NCBI RefSeq assembly: GCF_014898055.3 | Contig: NW_023601433.1 | Coordinates: 89,661,106 to 89,725,105, forward strand | DNA length: 64,000 nucleotides | Direction of reading: 5' to 3' | Source: Talpa occidentalis | Taxonomy: Eukaryota > Chordata > Mammalia > Eulipotyphla > Talpidae | Shown: in pieces, positions 1 to 12,652 of the stretch | How the letters are laid out: each line of letters opens with the position of its first letter | How positions within the stretch are numbered: the stretch's first letter is position 1 | Translations under genes and position numbers: made by a program | Notes under the pieces: model-generated | Told to the model about the DNA's origin: nothing | The model's input: only the letters and a program-made list of their open reading frames with translations | Database searches by the model: none

Positions 1-1418
1 CCGCACCCCTCTCCAACTATAAATCCCTGGAGGCAGCAGCGGGTGCCCCCCTCTCCCAGGAGCTAAGGAGGCCTCCCTGCAACCCCGAGATGTTTCCTTC
101 TGGCAACTGACCCGTTTTGAACCCAAGCGTAGGGGCACAGCAGGGCATGAAGGGGTGGGGGCGCAGAGCGGGTCAGGGGTTTGGGTGCCGGGGTCTTCAG
201 AAGCACAGGGGGGTTGCAAACACCTGCCACCCCAGTTTATGCCTTTTCACAAAAGCTGATTTCCCGGCAGGGGCGCCGAGGCCGGGGGCAGCCGCTTCGG
301 GGAATTCGCAGGTGAACTTGTCTCGAGGCCTCATCTGATCCCTTTTCAACTGGGAAGGTCACGTCCAGCTGCAGCCCTTGTCTGCTGAGCCTCCGTGGGT
401 GCCCCCTCCCCAAGTCCTGCTGTCTCAGCTCAGCCCTGTGAGGGAGCCTCTGAGACCTGCCGGGGAGGGCCCGGTCGCGGGGCTCCCTGACGCGGGCGGT
501 GTGGGTGCTGGTATAAAACTCCTCTGTTTCTCTTCGTATCGATCCTGCCCAGTGCCCGTTTGATTCTTTGCCAGCCCAGAAGGACCCAGGCAGGCCCGGG
601 ATGGTTCCCTGTGCCTGGCAGCTGGGGGTCAGAGGTCGGTGCTCCCAGGGAGGGCAGCGTCCGGCGCAGGCGAGGGTCACTGAGAGCTGGACTTTGTGCT
701 GGGGCGGCGGCTGAGCCTTCTCCACCCGGAACACTGTGTGTAAACATGTCGTCATCGGAACGGCCCCTCCAGATAACAGAGCAGCCCGGAGACTTGGGGA
801 AGGAGCTGGGAGGGAGGCGGGAGCAGCAGAAGCCGGTCATCTGGGTGGACCCTCTCTCGGGGGCTGTGCTCCTGGGCTGTGCGCCGTCGCCCGGCGTCCG
901 GGCAGGGAAAGCCTGCGGAAGGTTCTCCAGGGTGTCTTTGGAGGCCCCAGGGCACTGCGGATTCACTGGCATCGGGTGGGAAGCGGCTGCTTCATGCCCC
1001 CCTGACGTGAGAGCTGTCGGAGGCCGCTGAGGGTCCGTCTTGGCAAATATCTACACAGCCACCTCGATGGCCACAGGCTGGAAGGTGCTGGGCTGAGGGG
1101 TGGCTGGAAGATGGGGACCCCCAGCCCCCCCCGAGCACCAGCCTGCAGCACAGAGGCTTCAGCACACCTGACCGCAGCAGGTCACGGGAAGAAGCATCCA
1201 GCCTGGCTGCCGGCTGCTGGTCAGAGGTCAGGCTGGAGGTCAGAGGCCGGGGTGCTGGGGTGCTGGGGGTGATGGTGCCAGTCTGGCGGTGAGGGTGGGC
1301 TAAACACACCAACAATTAAGCTTTCCTCTGAGGAAGGCGCAGGTAGAGTCCCACTGTGTCCTGAGTCAAGGATGTCAGATGGCAGCATGTGGCCTGGGCA
1401 CACTCAGGGACCCCAAGC

Positions 1419-2054
1419 TGTTAGGGGTGCACACTGCAGGGGGTCCTGCCATCTGCTGCATGAAGACAAAGGCAGCAGACTCTTGGTGCGAAAGGTCTTT
1501 GATGGAATTGGTGTCTAGGGAGAGAGAAAGAGATATTGTAATCGTAGGTTCACAATACACCCCCCAGGTTACCCATCGCCTGGGGCAAGTGCCCGGCCCA
1601 ACGGGGTCAGCCCAAAGCAGGGCCACTGGAGCCCGAAAGCTTGCCAGCCTCAGATACCTCCTGGGGCAAGAAAGGGAGAAAGCGGGGCCTGGAGCCTGGG
1701 ACAGAGGAGCCCCTCCATCAGGACGCCAGCGCCGCCGCCCCCGGGCCTCGGCCCATCTGCTTCTCCCATGTCTCTCCTCCGAGTGCCCCCGAGTCCCTGG
1801 CGGAAGCCAAGCCAGAGGAGCAGGCGCCCCAGCCCCCCACAGTATGCAGCTTCTCCTGGACGCTCAGCTCTGCCTCCCCCCCAGCGACCCCACAGGGGGC
1901 CTGGGTCACGTCCCGGGGCCGCAGGGTGGGGGTGGCTGCGCCTCTCCCCGCACCAGCACGCCCCGCCTTGAGGAGCTGCTTCCCGCCACCCACCAACTGC
2001 CAAATAAAAGCTCCGCATCTCCTAATTGACCGGAGATCTTCACTGTCTCTAACA
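1419..2054 (+). repeat. Solo LTR, family B, with 5-bp target duplication
   Basis: Begins TGTTAG and ends CTAACA, a perfect 6-base inverted terminus typical of retroviral LTRs. AATAAA at 2003-2008 gives a U3-R-U5 order on the + strand. The flanks carry CAAGC at 1414-1418 and at 2053-2057; the right copy overlaps the last two LTR bases, so two bases may have been lost there. The first ~250 bases are related to 30896-31194 (shared GTCAGCCCAAAGCAGGGCCA-like block and TTTGATGGA). No coding retained. Confidence 0.65.
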
Positions 2055-3349
2055 AGCCTTGCTCAAGTCAGATGTGTCTGAATGCTCGGCCCTACCGGGA
2101 GCCCGGGGGGCTGACTCGTTGGCCTGGGTTCTGACCTGGGGAGGAAGCGGCTGAGCCGCGGCCTGGGGGCGGCCGGAAGCAGGGACGGCGCTGAGTTCAT
2201 GGGGAATATTATTTTTAAAAGCAAAAAATATATATTATTTGGAATATGTTTGAGTTCGGAGTGAGCGTTGAGAGGCCATTTGAAAGGAGTTGGGCAGCGG
2301 ACGGGCAGCCGCTCCCATGCCCCCTGCTCCGGCCGCGGCGCCCGCGGGTCAGGTCTGCCTGAGCAGAGCTCCTGCCGGCCGCCCTCGGGGGAGTTTCTCA
2401 ACGCGGGCTGTGGCTTCTCCTTGCCCTCGGCCCTGCTGGGGGGCAGGGATTCTCGTGCAGGGTGATCATCGGGGTGATTTCCAGATAGCCGGACTGCCTG
2501 GCAGCGTCCCCCTCCTGCTGGCCGGTTGCCCTGGCACATCAAAGGATGCCAGGTGCGGGGAGGGGAGGTCAGGCCAACCTGCAAGGTGGACACGATAAGA
2601 TCTGTCTCAGGACGGCTCCGGCCCAGACCTCGGGGGTTATTTATTCGTGCAGCACCGTGTGTTTGATTTACATCACGAGAAAGGGGGGGCACTGAGAGGC
2701 CGGAAGGAGACAGGCTGTTCCCCTGGGGCGGCGGGTCTCCGGGGGAGTGCTGTGGCCCTGTAGGCCCCTCCGCCAGCCACACAGACATTTTAGGGTCATT
2801 TTGCTTTCTAGTCCCTCCTGCCCCTTCCCTCCACCCCGCGCCCCCGTCCTTCTAGTCTTAGTCCTCGTATTTCGTGCAATCTTGGCCCCAACGCAAGGCA
2901 GCTCGTTCACCTGGCGCCGGCTAGCGACGGCGCTGCTCTGGCCGAGGGCAGAAAGGGCTCTGAGACGCGAACCCTCTAGGTGCTTTGAGACGTTCCCAAG
3001 GGCAGTTGAAGTGCGGGGGACCCCTCCTGCGAGCCGACTTTGTGGCTGGGCCCACGTGGGGTGTGGTCCTGGGGATGGGATCCTGCAGGGACCGGTCAGA
3101 GCCCGGCGGGCAGGCGCCGCCTTGGGGCCCAGGGGTGTGGCCCGTGAGGAGTCTGCAGGTGAAGAGCTATGGCCAGAGTGGGGTGCAGGGGCAGGAGTGG
3201 GCGGGCCCCGAAGAACGCTGTGTGCTGGCTTTGCGGCTGGCCTTAACTCTGCAGACACGATGAGCCAGCCCCCGTCCGCAGGCAGTGGGCAGAAGAGCTG
3301 GCTACCTGGCGCTGGAGGGCTTCCGCGGCGGGGTCGCAGCTTTGGGTGA

Positions 3350-3600
3350 GGTGAGCGGCCATGTCTGGCCTCAGGAACCCCCGTCTCCCTGGCTTGTCGA
3401 ATAAACCCCGCTGTTGCTGTTCTCCGGGCCCAAGAGTCTCGCCATGGCGTGCGCAGGTGGTGAACTCAGACAGTGACCGGTCAGCTATTTGGGCAAGTCC
3501 TCGGCCAGTTTGTTGCCCCCGCTGCCCTGTACCCAACTCCTTTCGCTCTCCTCAAACTCTCTCCTTTATTGGCTGAGGGGCCTGAGCCCGGCGATCGGCA
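3350..3600 (+). repeat. Possible LTR R/U5-like fragment
   Basis: AATAAA at 3400-3405 is followed by a TGTTGCTGTTCTCCGGG-type sequence and a long pyrimidine-rich stretch, similar in style to retroviral R-U5. Edges and target duplication were not found, so this is a weak call. Confidence 0.3.
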
Positions 3601-3933
3601 GCCACTTCTGGTCTTTATTAAGAGCTGAGTTACACGCGTGCAGCAGGCCTCGCGTGTCCTGCGCACTGTGGAGCAGGAGAAGAAGGTGGCGTTGGGGAGG
3701 CCATGAGCGGGGGCGTGGGGCCGGGGCTGCCCTTCACCCGGGTGTCTGAGGCCGGCGAAGGAATTGTCGTGACGACCTGTTGGGGTTTTCGGCAGGTTGC
3801 CTGAAGGACGACTCAGAAAATACACGACAGCTTTGGGTTTAAACAATCGTTGGGTTTAAAACCATAAGCTCCGCTGTCGCCGCTGTGATGTTAACGGCCT
3901 CCGTCCTTCTCTCTGTTCATCCTCCTGGTAAAG

Positions 3934-4082
3934 GGTCCATCTCGAGGCCGCCGGTCACGTGTGCATTCTGAAAGATGCCCTTGACTTTGAGAGCCCGGCG
4001 GAGATCGCGAGCCTGGTCGAGGCCGACCGCGTGGACGCAGCCCTGGCCCTGCATCTCTACAGGGGCGGCCGCCTTCTGCAAG
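3934..4082 (+). CDS. GLT1D1: GLT1D1 coding exon 2
   Basis: Acceptor AG at 3932-3933 and donor GT at 4083. The exon starts with the last base of a split codon and ends with the first base of a glycine codon. It encodes the N-terminal Rossmann-like half of the GT-B fold: [18 protein letters not shown], then [14 protein letters not shown]. The length equals the human exon residue for residue. The stretch between ES and the ALAL segment is the most diverged from human. Confidence 0.95.
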
Positions 4083-5326
4083 GTGACCGTCCCCTCTGCG
4101 AAGGCCGAGCCGGGCCTGGCGAGACCCAGGCGTGGCCACGGAAACGGTGAACCCCACGGGTCTAGCTCAGACAGGGACCTTGACACCTCTGTGGCTGGTC
4201 TCTGTTCCGAGCCATTTTCCTGAAATGGTGTCATCATGTCACTCGGGCCTGAATTTAAACGGAAGCTGTTTTTGTTGCGGTGGGGTGTCATCCTGAACGT
4301 TTTCGGTCTATAGTTCCTCGCTCAAAATATAGTTTTCAAAAGCTGAAAGCAGAAAGAACTCTTTTACACAACATGGGGCGAGCAAATATGAACGATCTTA
4401 TTCACTGGATTTATTAATGAGGGAACTTCGAGGCGCTGCAAGTTCGTGTCGGAAGCCCTTTCCGAAGCAAGGCCGTGGCGCGGCGGCGGGGCTGCGTGAG
4501 GGGAAACTAGTCTTACCGCTCGGTTTAGCAAATACCGAAAGCGCAGCCGCCCTGGTCTCGACGGCCCTTGTGGGACTTGCGCTCGTCTGCTTTGCTCTCG
4601 GTGGAAGGCGGCACGGCGGAGCCCCAAGGACTGTTGTTCCAAGGGTCAGCCCCGGCCTGGGCGGCGTGACCAGAAGCCCAGGCCTGGGGCCGGTCAGCCG
4701 AGGCGAGCACCTGTCTTCGATCACTGCCGGGCCCCCCCCCCCGGGCCAGAGCCGCCTTGCTGGGCACTGCCCTTGTCTGCCCCCCCGAGGCTGCTCCCCA
4801 GGCCTGACAGCCCCCTGTGCTCAAATTGCGCTTTTCTTCATAGAGCATTTGTGGGACTTTTTCCTGCCGGAGCAGACGGCTGGAAAGTTTCCGAACAATA
4901 CCAAGAAGGGACTCCCAGGGCCTGGAGGACAGCTCCGGCTGCCCGTGTCTCTCTGTCCCCCGCGTCCTTCCCCCAAGCGGTCACGGTCAGCAGCTGGGCA
5001 GCGGCCCCAGAGCTCCAGATGGCCCGGGGCTGGGGCAATGGGCTGGGCTCTGGCAGATGGGCCCCCACTCTGTTCTGCGGGTTTAAAAGTCCAGCAAATT
5101 GATAGAAGTTGCCCTGACCGAGCGGCAGGTGGGCACAGGTTGGGCCCGAGTCCTGTTTCTGGAGTGGAGACAGACGTGGGTGGGGCTGGCTGAGCGCTGT
5201 CTGGGCTGGTTCCCAGGCCCTGGCCTGTGTTTCTGCCCCAGCTCGGGGTGGGGGTGGGGTAAGGAGGGAGGGGTGCCCCTTGGTCTCAGCTCCCGCTGGT
5301 CTCAGCTCCCGCCGGCCTCTCCGCAG
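4083..5326 (+). other. GLT1D1 intron 2
   Basis: GC-rich with an AT-richer start (4230-4420). No repeat or exon recognised. Confidence 0.7.
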
Positions 5327-5432
5327 GTCTGCACATCCCTTTTGGCATCATCTTTGGTGGAACGGATCTAAATGAAGACGTGAACCAGGGAGAAAAGAAC
5401 GAAGTCATGGGGAGGGTCCTTGAGAAAGCCAG
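5327..5432 (+). CDS. GLT1D1: GLT1D1 coding exon 3
   Basis: Acceptor CCGCAG and donor AG|GTGAGG. It completes the split glycine codon from exon 2 and encodes [18 protein letters not shown] followed by a Glu/Lys-rich segment and VMGRVLEKA. The GGTD turn is a conserved part of the N-terminal domain in this family. It ends two bases into an arginine codon, which exon 4 completes. Confidence 0.96.
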
Positions 5433-7839
5433 GTGAGGCCTGAGGGGCGCGGGGTGCGGGCGGGAGTCCCCCGTGGAAGGGCGGCCGTCCGAGCGCCTCT
5501 CACGAGTGCATGTCTTCATCTTCCTGTCCGTGGTCACTGAGTCCCGTCCTCTGCCCTTGTTCCCGCCCACAGCTCTCTCTGGATGACCATTCTACGGGGG
5601 GCACCCGGTGGGCGGGTGGGGGATGGATGCTCTGGACGGTGGGGGGTGGGAGCCGGCCCCTGAGCCCAGGGTCAGCCCCGCCTCCTGCCAGGCGCCCCGC
5701 CATGTCCTCCCTTCTCACCCCCGAGTGGATGCGCCCACTGGGTTTCTGGTGCGGCCACACGGGCCTCCCAGAGGACAGTTCTTGGTTGTGGGCGTCATCC
5801 TGCACCCCCCGACCCTGGACATGACCAGCAGTCCCTGTGCCCTGCCCCTGGCCCACCCCGGCCCCGCGTGGGCGGTCACTGTCCCCAGATGAGTCCCTGC
5901 AGAGCTCCATCTCCCCTCCTGCTGGGGGTGCTGGTGGCCATCGGGAGGGACTGAAGGCCTGGAGGGAAAGCAGCGCCTCCTCCTGGTCGCGCAGGCACAG
6001 CGAGGACTTGGGGGGGTGCCTGTGTCCACTCTCAGCCGAGCATCCTGTGCTCATGCACGCTGGTGGTGACTGTCCCCCGTCAGACTGAGTCACTGTCCAG
6101 GGGCTGTGCTTCCTGCATCCCCTCTGCCCGCCTGTCTGCCCCGGACGCTCAGGTCCCCCCCTTGGCCCCGTAACCGGCTGCCGTCCGCTGTCTGCGGCCG
6201 CTGAGCGATGGGCTCGTGGTTGGGAAGCTGCGGGGAGGCCCCCGGAGCTGGGCCTTGTCTGGGACTGTCCCCACCCCCTGGGCTCTGCTGAGCTGCCCGA
6301 GGCACCCCCTTTTTCCTGTCAGGTGGATGTCAGTCTTGCCCCTGAAAACTCGGGTTACGGGGGGTGTCGTTGAGCTCAGGGACCGCGGCTCCGTGGGGCT
6401 CGGACGTCCCTGTGACGCCGGCGCGGCCTTCCTGAACTAGCGGGCGTGGGGGACGGTCCGCGGGCGTCCCCGTCCGGGCTCACGCCGGCCCGGCCCCCCG
6501 CCGCCTCTGCTCCTGCGCCCGGCCTGGGGCGCTGCCTGTGGACGGAAAATAACCGCGTGGTGGGAGCGGTTTTGAACGGGTTCATCTCCCGGCGGCCTCG
6601 TTAGCCTCACCCGTGGCGTTGTTATTAAAATGTCCATCAATTTGTATTTTGGGGTTATCGATCGCGGCCAGGCAGGACGCCCGGTCAGCTCCCTCCGCTG
6701 ATCCCGGGGAAGGGGTTTCGGTGACACAAAGTAGCGGCGTCTCTGGCCTGATGTAGCAAGTGTTGCATCTGTTAGTGGGATGCTTTCAAAAGCTCATGTT
6801 TTTCCTACAAAGTATATTTTTTAACTTGTCTTAGTGTTGGAAGCGTTTCTCCCACAAGGTACAGGCTTGATCACGTTCAGCCCCTGAGCCGGGCGAGCCG
6901 GGGGAGCCGGGGGAGCAGGGGGGAGCCGGGGGGAGCAGGGGTGCCGGCCCCTCCTTCCTTTCCTCCAGGCAGGTCTTTCCACCTGCGGGGTGGGGGCCGG
7001 CGTTGCCGCGGGGCAGACAGCCAGAAGGCCGCCGAGCAGAGCCGCCGTGCTGGTCCCAGATCCCCGTGTTCACAGGACAGTGGGTGTCACGCGTGTCCCC
7101 CCACCGTGTCCCCGACACCTGTCCCCCGCGTGCCCCACTCCCTCTGCGGCCGGCGCCAGAGCTTCAGGCTGTCCCGAGGTGCGGTGTGCTCCCGCCGGCC
7201 GCCCCCTCTGGGCCTCGCTTTCCCCCGAGAGGCCGGGGCTGTCTCAGAGCCGGGGCCACAGGGGAGCCCCGCCCCGGGGAACCCCGCCCTGCCGGCCTGA
7301 GCCCCCCTGGGGAGCCCCTGGCGAGCTGCTGAATCGGGCCTGAAGGTCTCCTTCCGCTGCCGCCCAAGGCCCACGCTTCTTGCCTCTCCCCGCACCCTCA
7401 GTGCCCTCTGGGGCGCGTGGAGGCGCCTCCCAGCCGGCCCCGGCAGCCCAGCGCCTGGGACTGCGCCGCACGCCGGGTCTGAGGCGGCGCGTGGCGGTGA
7501 TGGGGACTCGGACGTGAGGACAGGGCTCTGCCCCCCCCACCCCTCTCCCAGGAGAAGCTGCCCTTGGGGACGAGGGGCTTGGGACGGACCCCGGGGTTGG
7601 TGAGGGGCTGGGAGGGGGCAGGAGGGGGAGCACCTGGGAAGGAGCTCGCGGGCCGGCGTCCTCTGTCCAGGGTCCTGCTGTCGCGGGGGTCCTTGCACCC
7701 CAGCACCCCCCCGCCCCGTGAGCAGGGGGCGCGTGACGTCCAGCTTCTGCCCCTGCTCCGCCCCGCGGCCCAGCCCGAGCGCTGTCTGGGCGCTGCCTGA
7801 TGCCGCCCTAATTGTCCTGCGTTTCTGCTCCTCTGCCAG
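5433..7839 (+). other. GLT1D1 intron 3
   Basis: Mostly GC-rich unrecognised sequence, with a GAGCCGGGGG-type imperfect tandem repeat at 6885-6945 and a short AT-richer patch at 6590-6840. Confidence 0.7.
6885..6945. repeat. G-rich imperfect tandem repeat
   Basis: Units of about 10-12 bases based on GAGCCGGGGG/GAGCAGGGGG, roughly five to six copies. The runs of four to six guanines could form a G-quadruplex. Confidence 0.8.
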
Positions 7840-7891
7840 GTTCGCGGTGGCGTTCACAGAGGCCATGAAGGAGGCGGCTCACCGGCAATGG
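7840..7891 (+). CDS. GLT1D1: GLT1D1 coding exon 4
   Basis: A 52-base exon with acceptor CTGCCAG and donor TGG|GTACGTG. It encodes FAVAFTEAMKEAAHRQW and ends in phase 0. The human counterpart differs mainly in the last few residues before the tryptophan. Confidence 0.95.
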
Positions 7892-10644
7892 GTACGTGCG
7901 GGGGCAGCGCCCAGGACCCCAGTGTCCCCCGCGCCCTGCTGCGGCCAGCGGTGGACTCACTTCCCCGACGCTGATGTTTTTACTTTGTGCGAATACCTTG
8001 AACGCGCCGCTGAGGCCTTGCGATGCCGGAACCGCCCGGCTCACCCCGCAGGTGTCCTGCCTCCTGTTTGACCGCCGTCGGCCCTCGTGAGCTGGATGCC
8101 AAGGCCAGTGGTCCTCGACGTCCTGGGGTCCCTGGGACTCCTTCTGGCCTCCACACGGTCAGACCTGTTTTCGTAACCACCCTAGGGCAGGTGTCGGCGG
8201 CGGGTAGCGCCAGGGAGGGGCGCTGGCCTCGCTGCATGGAGCAGGGAGTTGCTCACCCAGCGCCTTGCTTGCTTGCGTCTGGAATTCCTTCCTGCTGTGG
8301 AGAACCCAAGGCCAAGGATGTGTCCTCCTGGGGTCCCGCTGATGGCGAGCCCCAGGCGAACCCCAGCGGGAACCCCGTGTGCGCACGTGGGGCCCAGCTG
8401 CTTCCCACAGTGCCTTTTTCCTGAGTGACTGGGAGGCAAACTTATTCGGGTGTTTTCTCTAAAATGAGTGAATCGAGCCCGTCACGGCAAGAAAGCCGAC
8501 TGTGCTGCCGCCGATGGCGCCGTCTGCATCGTCAGGCGAGCCTGGGGTTTTGGAGACTTTGAGGCCGACGGCTCCCGACACAGGGGCCTTCCCAAGGGGC
8601 TCAGCCGCCAGGTCCCCGCAGGCCACTCGGGCTGCAGGGGGGCGGGCACGGGGTGCGGTGGTCCAGTCGGCAGCCAGACCAGCGGGCCCAGGGCAGCAGG
8701 TCCTCGTCGCAATGAGCTCGTGAGAAGGCATGTCTGGGGGGTGTTGGGTGGTGCCCAAGATGGCGGCCGGGTGCTCCCTGAAAGTCAGCACGCGCCCCTT
8801 CCCAACAACTGATGCCGACGGAGCAAAGCCGCAGGTACAAGAACGCGGGTGCTCTGCTGAGCCAGACGCCAGGAGGCCGGGGCCTCCTCGGGGCACCGGC
8901 CGCCCCCACTGGCCTCGGTCTTCAGTGCTGCCCCTCCGTGCGCCCCAGCGCCCCTCCCAGGACACGGCCCCGTCCAGTGTAGCGCCCCCCGACAGACACC
9001 GGCTACTGGTCCCTGGGTCTTCCAGCCCGGCTGGGCAGGCTGGGGCCTCCTCGGGCGAGGCTGGGCCTGGCTGCTCCCTGCGGTCACTGTCCTTGGCCGG
9101 GTTCCGGGCAGGAGAGTGCGGGTCTCAGGCTTCTCTTGTGTGGTGGGGCCACTGTCCTGCCGGCCGAAGCGGGTGGCGGGCTGGGGCCCAGCATCTATGC
9201 TCCCGGGGAGGCCTTCGGGTGGCCTTGCAGGGGTGAGGCCGCAGGGTGGTGTGGAAGGGGCCTTTAATAACCAGCCACGCTGAGCGCTTCCCCCCTGGGT
9301 GACGCCTTCCTTCCCCGCGGCCCCTGGGGATGGGGCGAAGTGGGTCCACCCTGCATCCCGGGGGCGCCCCCTCGTGGTCAGTGAACGCTGTCCCGGCTGG
9401 ACATGGGGCGGATGCCGGGGCCCCACCGTTCTCCAGCCTTCCCCTCCGCCCCCGCCCGTGGCTGCTTGCACAGAATGTGTCAAAGCCACGGCCGTCGCCC
9501 GTGTCCTGGAGTGGGTGCCACTGGCCTCCTAAGCACACCGCGGTGTATCTCTTCACGTAAGCACCACACGGCGGGTGATTTTGTGCGGGCCGGCCACGGC
9601 GGGGAAGGAAGGAAGACGGGCTTGAGGGCACGCGCGAGCTTTTCCATCGGGTCATCTTGAAGCGACCGAGCGCAGGAAGTGGATGGGGAAGGGAGACGAG
9701 GGGTCCTCGGCGTTCCAGGTGTTGAGTCAGACTCAGGTGTGGGCTGGGGTGCACGTCCAGGCGCAGGCTCGGGCAGGTGGGGGCCCAGAGCTGGGCCCTG
9801 GAGTCACGGTCAGGCCAGTGCGCGAGGCCAGCCCCCCTGGGTTGAAGCTTTTAGGAGGATTAAGAACTAGGAGCCCCCGGGAGGCTGGTGGGGCAGGCGC
9901 AGCAGGGACGTGCCCCGTCAGAGCCGCGAGGCCACCTTCCAGGCCACCTTCCTCTGCGTTCCGCGGCCTTACCTGTCACTCAGGTTCCCCGGCAGGCGGT
10001 GGCTACACCGGGGTCAGCACCTTGTTTTCAGGCCCTCCTCCAGCTGCAGCCACGAGGATGGGGGAAGTTGAGGCATCAACAACAAAAAAAAAGAGCACAC
10101 TGGGAAGTGAGCAAGATCGGTCCGGGATGCTGGGGAGAGGCGCTGGAATAGAAGCTGATGAGAGACGGGTGGGTTTGCTTTCGTGGTTCAGCGCGGCGGC
10201 TTAGCCAATTCTAATGGAACCTGTTCTTAATGCAGCTTTTTCTACCTTGGTAGGTGATTTCTCTGTAAAGTTCAGCTCAATACCTTTGCTTGATTGAGTT
10301 TTGCAGATGGAAACTGTGTCATTGATATAAAGGTTCATGCCGGAGCCACCGGACGGGTCTTTGTGGCGAGATTGCTGCTACTCATGTGCTCTGAGCAGCG
10401 ATGCTGGGTCTGAGGAAGTTTTGCTCTTGTGCGAATTGCCGGCCTTGGTTTGAGATTTTGTGCTTTTTGCTTTAGAGACAGGCTCAGCCCAGGTCACAGC
10501 TAATCCTACGTCGTTATTATCAAGCAAGACTCAGATGCTAATCACCCCAGGTTAGACAGGTTTGTAGCAATTGCTTATTGCTTTGTGATTTCAACAGTGG
10601 GGGGCATATGTTAGGAAGGGTTTTTGCAGACAAATGTAGTTTTT

Positions 10645-10921
10645 GTTGTTTTTTTTTTAAGATTTATTTATTTTTTATACAAGAATTGGGGTACAGGCCA
10701 GAGATGCACAGGGGGGTGAGAGGATTCCCCAGAGACAGAGTAGGGAGCAGAACAGGCAGACGGACCGAAGTACACTGCTGAGGGGAGCAGCGGGTGAGAC
10801 AGGAGAGGTCTGTCCCACCATGTGGGTTTCTCCCTGGCTGGCCGGGAATCGAACTTGTGCTGCAGAGGCTGCGGACAGCTTCATAGGTTGCGTCTTAACC
10901 CCTGCGCCACCAGGGAGGCCC
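10645..10921 (-). repeat. tRNA-derived SINE, full length
   Basis: On the - strand it starts GGGCCTCCCTGGTGGCGCAG (box A-like), has a B-box-like GTTCGATTCC, a ~200-base body and an AATAAATCTT / A-rich tail. The direct repeat ACAAATGTAGTTTT at 10630-10643 and 10922-10935 flanks it, proving retroposition. Family not named with certainty; the head resembles laurasiatherian tRNA-derived SINEs. Confidence 0.93.
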
Positions 10922-11135
10922 ACAAATGTAGTTTTGAGCCTAAAATCTAGCTTAACACTTGTGTTTGCTCAGACTTTGCTTCAAGGGGAACTCACCTGAC
11001 GCAGGCGCGCTCTCGGTCTGGCGTGAGAGGAACAGGGGCCGCCTGCGGGGGCGAGCCTGCCAGGTCATTCCAATCTTCTGGTCGCCACATTTCAAAAAGT
11101 GGAAACAAGTATCATGCACTTTAGCACTATATTTC

Positions 11136-11408
11136 TTTTTTTTTTTTTTTAAAGATTTTATTTTATTTATTTATACATGCACTGGGTACAGTCAGAAGCG
11201 CGGGAGGGTGAGAGAATTCACCAGAGCCAGAGCGGGGAGCAGAGCAGGCAGAAGGACCGAAAGCACTGCTGAGGGGAGCAGCGGGCGGCAGGAGAGGTCT
11301 GCCCGCCATGGGGGACCCTCGCTGGCGGCCGGGGATCGAACCGGCGCTGCAGAGGCTGTGGGCAGCTTCGCAGCCCAGCGCTCAACCGCTGCGCCACCGG
11401 GGAGGCCC
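11136..11408 (-). repeat. tRNA-derived SINE, full length
   Basis: Same family as the copy 200 bases upstream and same orientation. Flanked by AGCACTATATTTC at 11123-11135 and 11409-11421. The long uninterrupted A-tail (T-run on the + strand) suggests a fairly recent insertion. Confidence 0.93.
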
Positions 11409-12389
11409 AGCACTATATTTCATGCAACCCACTGCGGGGGTGAGGCAAGGGCAACGCTCAGGGCTGTGTGCCCGAGACTGCCGCTACACCAGCCGCGTCG
11501 GGGCTCCAGCACTGCCCGGGCTTGGTATTAATAATCTGTTGGGAGGGCCCAGGACTCGAGCGCCGTGTGCTCGGGAAGGGTCTATTGCCGGGCAGATGCA
11601 GGGTGAGGCCTTCCAAAGGGACCCCGCGTGCAGCCGCCTCCTCTGGCTCCCCGTGGGCCGGGCATGCCATCCTCCTGTCTCCACAGCATGCGGGGGCTTC
11701 TGCCAACCAGGGAGACACCTGGGCTGTGTTCCAGCTCGTTTGTTGGGCTTCTGTATGGAGACTTGGTGGGTTTGTAGGTTCCCTGCCCGTGTGGTCCAGC
11801 TCAGCCCCAGGTCAGCTGAGGCCGCTTCACCCAGAGCTCCCCACCAGCTCTCACTGTTGGGCCCTCTGGCCTGGGCTGGCCCCCAGGACGGTTGCTGTGA
11901 CTGGCCCCTGGCAGGATGCCGCAGACTAACCCCGGAGGCCCAGCGCAAGCCCACACCCCGGGACCCGTGCTCTGCACACCCACCGTCTCCAAAACCATTT
12001 CAACATGGCGTCAGCATCAGCTTTACTAATGAGATAGTTTACGTATTTCGGTACAATCCGTGAGAGCCAGTGTTCATCCTATGCTCACGGTCCTTCTCGG
12101 CCCACTTGGCCTTGCGTCTGGTGCCCTGTGGCTGACATGTTGACTCAGTCCCACACTGGACTTACTCGAGGAGAGTGGCCTGCTTCAAGATTTCCAAAAC
12201 CTGTGCTCCTACAGTATTCGATAGTGGGAGACAGATGAACAGAACTGCCCAGGACTGGGCTTACCTAACATGCCACGGACAAATTTCAGCCCCCCGAGAG
12301 TGAGTGTTTAGTTTGGGGGGCAGAGTTTATGATCGAGCTGTCTGATGGACTTGGCACAAATTAGGTTTTTTGGATTTCAATAAAGATTG

Positions 12390-12652
12390 TTTTTTTTTTA
12401 AAGATTTATTTATGCACACAAGAACTGGGGTGTAGGCCAGAGGCACAGGGCCTGAGAGGACTCACCAGAGACAGAGCGGGGAGCAGAACAGGCAGACTGA
12501 CGAAACACACTGCCGAGGGGAGCAGCGGGGAGACAGGAGAGGTCTGCTGTGCCGTGTGGGTCACCTCCTTGGCCGGGGATCGAACTTGTGTTGCACTAGC
12601 TGCTGATAGGTTCATAGTGCTGAGACTTAACCCCTTGTGCCGCCAGGGAGGC
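12390..12652 (-). repeat. tRNA-derived SINE
   Basis: Same family, slightly diverged head (GCCTCCCTGGCGGC). Imperfect target duplication TTCAATAAAGATTG / TTCGATAAAGATGG on the two sides. Confidence 0.92.

Larger units (their letters stand above)
1..3933. other. 5' GLT1D1 intron sequence
   Basis: No exon with splice support was found. It contains the solo LTR at 1419-2054, a short AT-rich patch at 2195-2255, and an AATAAA-bearing LTR-like stretch near 3350-3600. The rest is GC-rich and unrecognised. Confidence 0.6.

Noticed and set aside
1..40. TATA-like ACTATAAATCC at the left edge as a promoter
   Set aside because: No initiator, CpG island or exon follows; it lies in intronic sequence and such motifs occur by chance.
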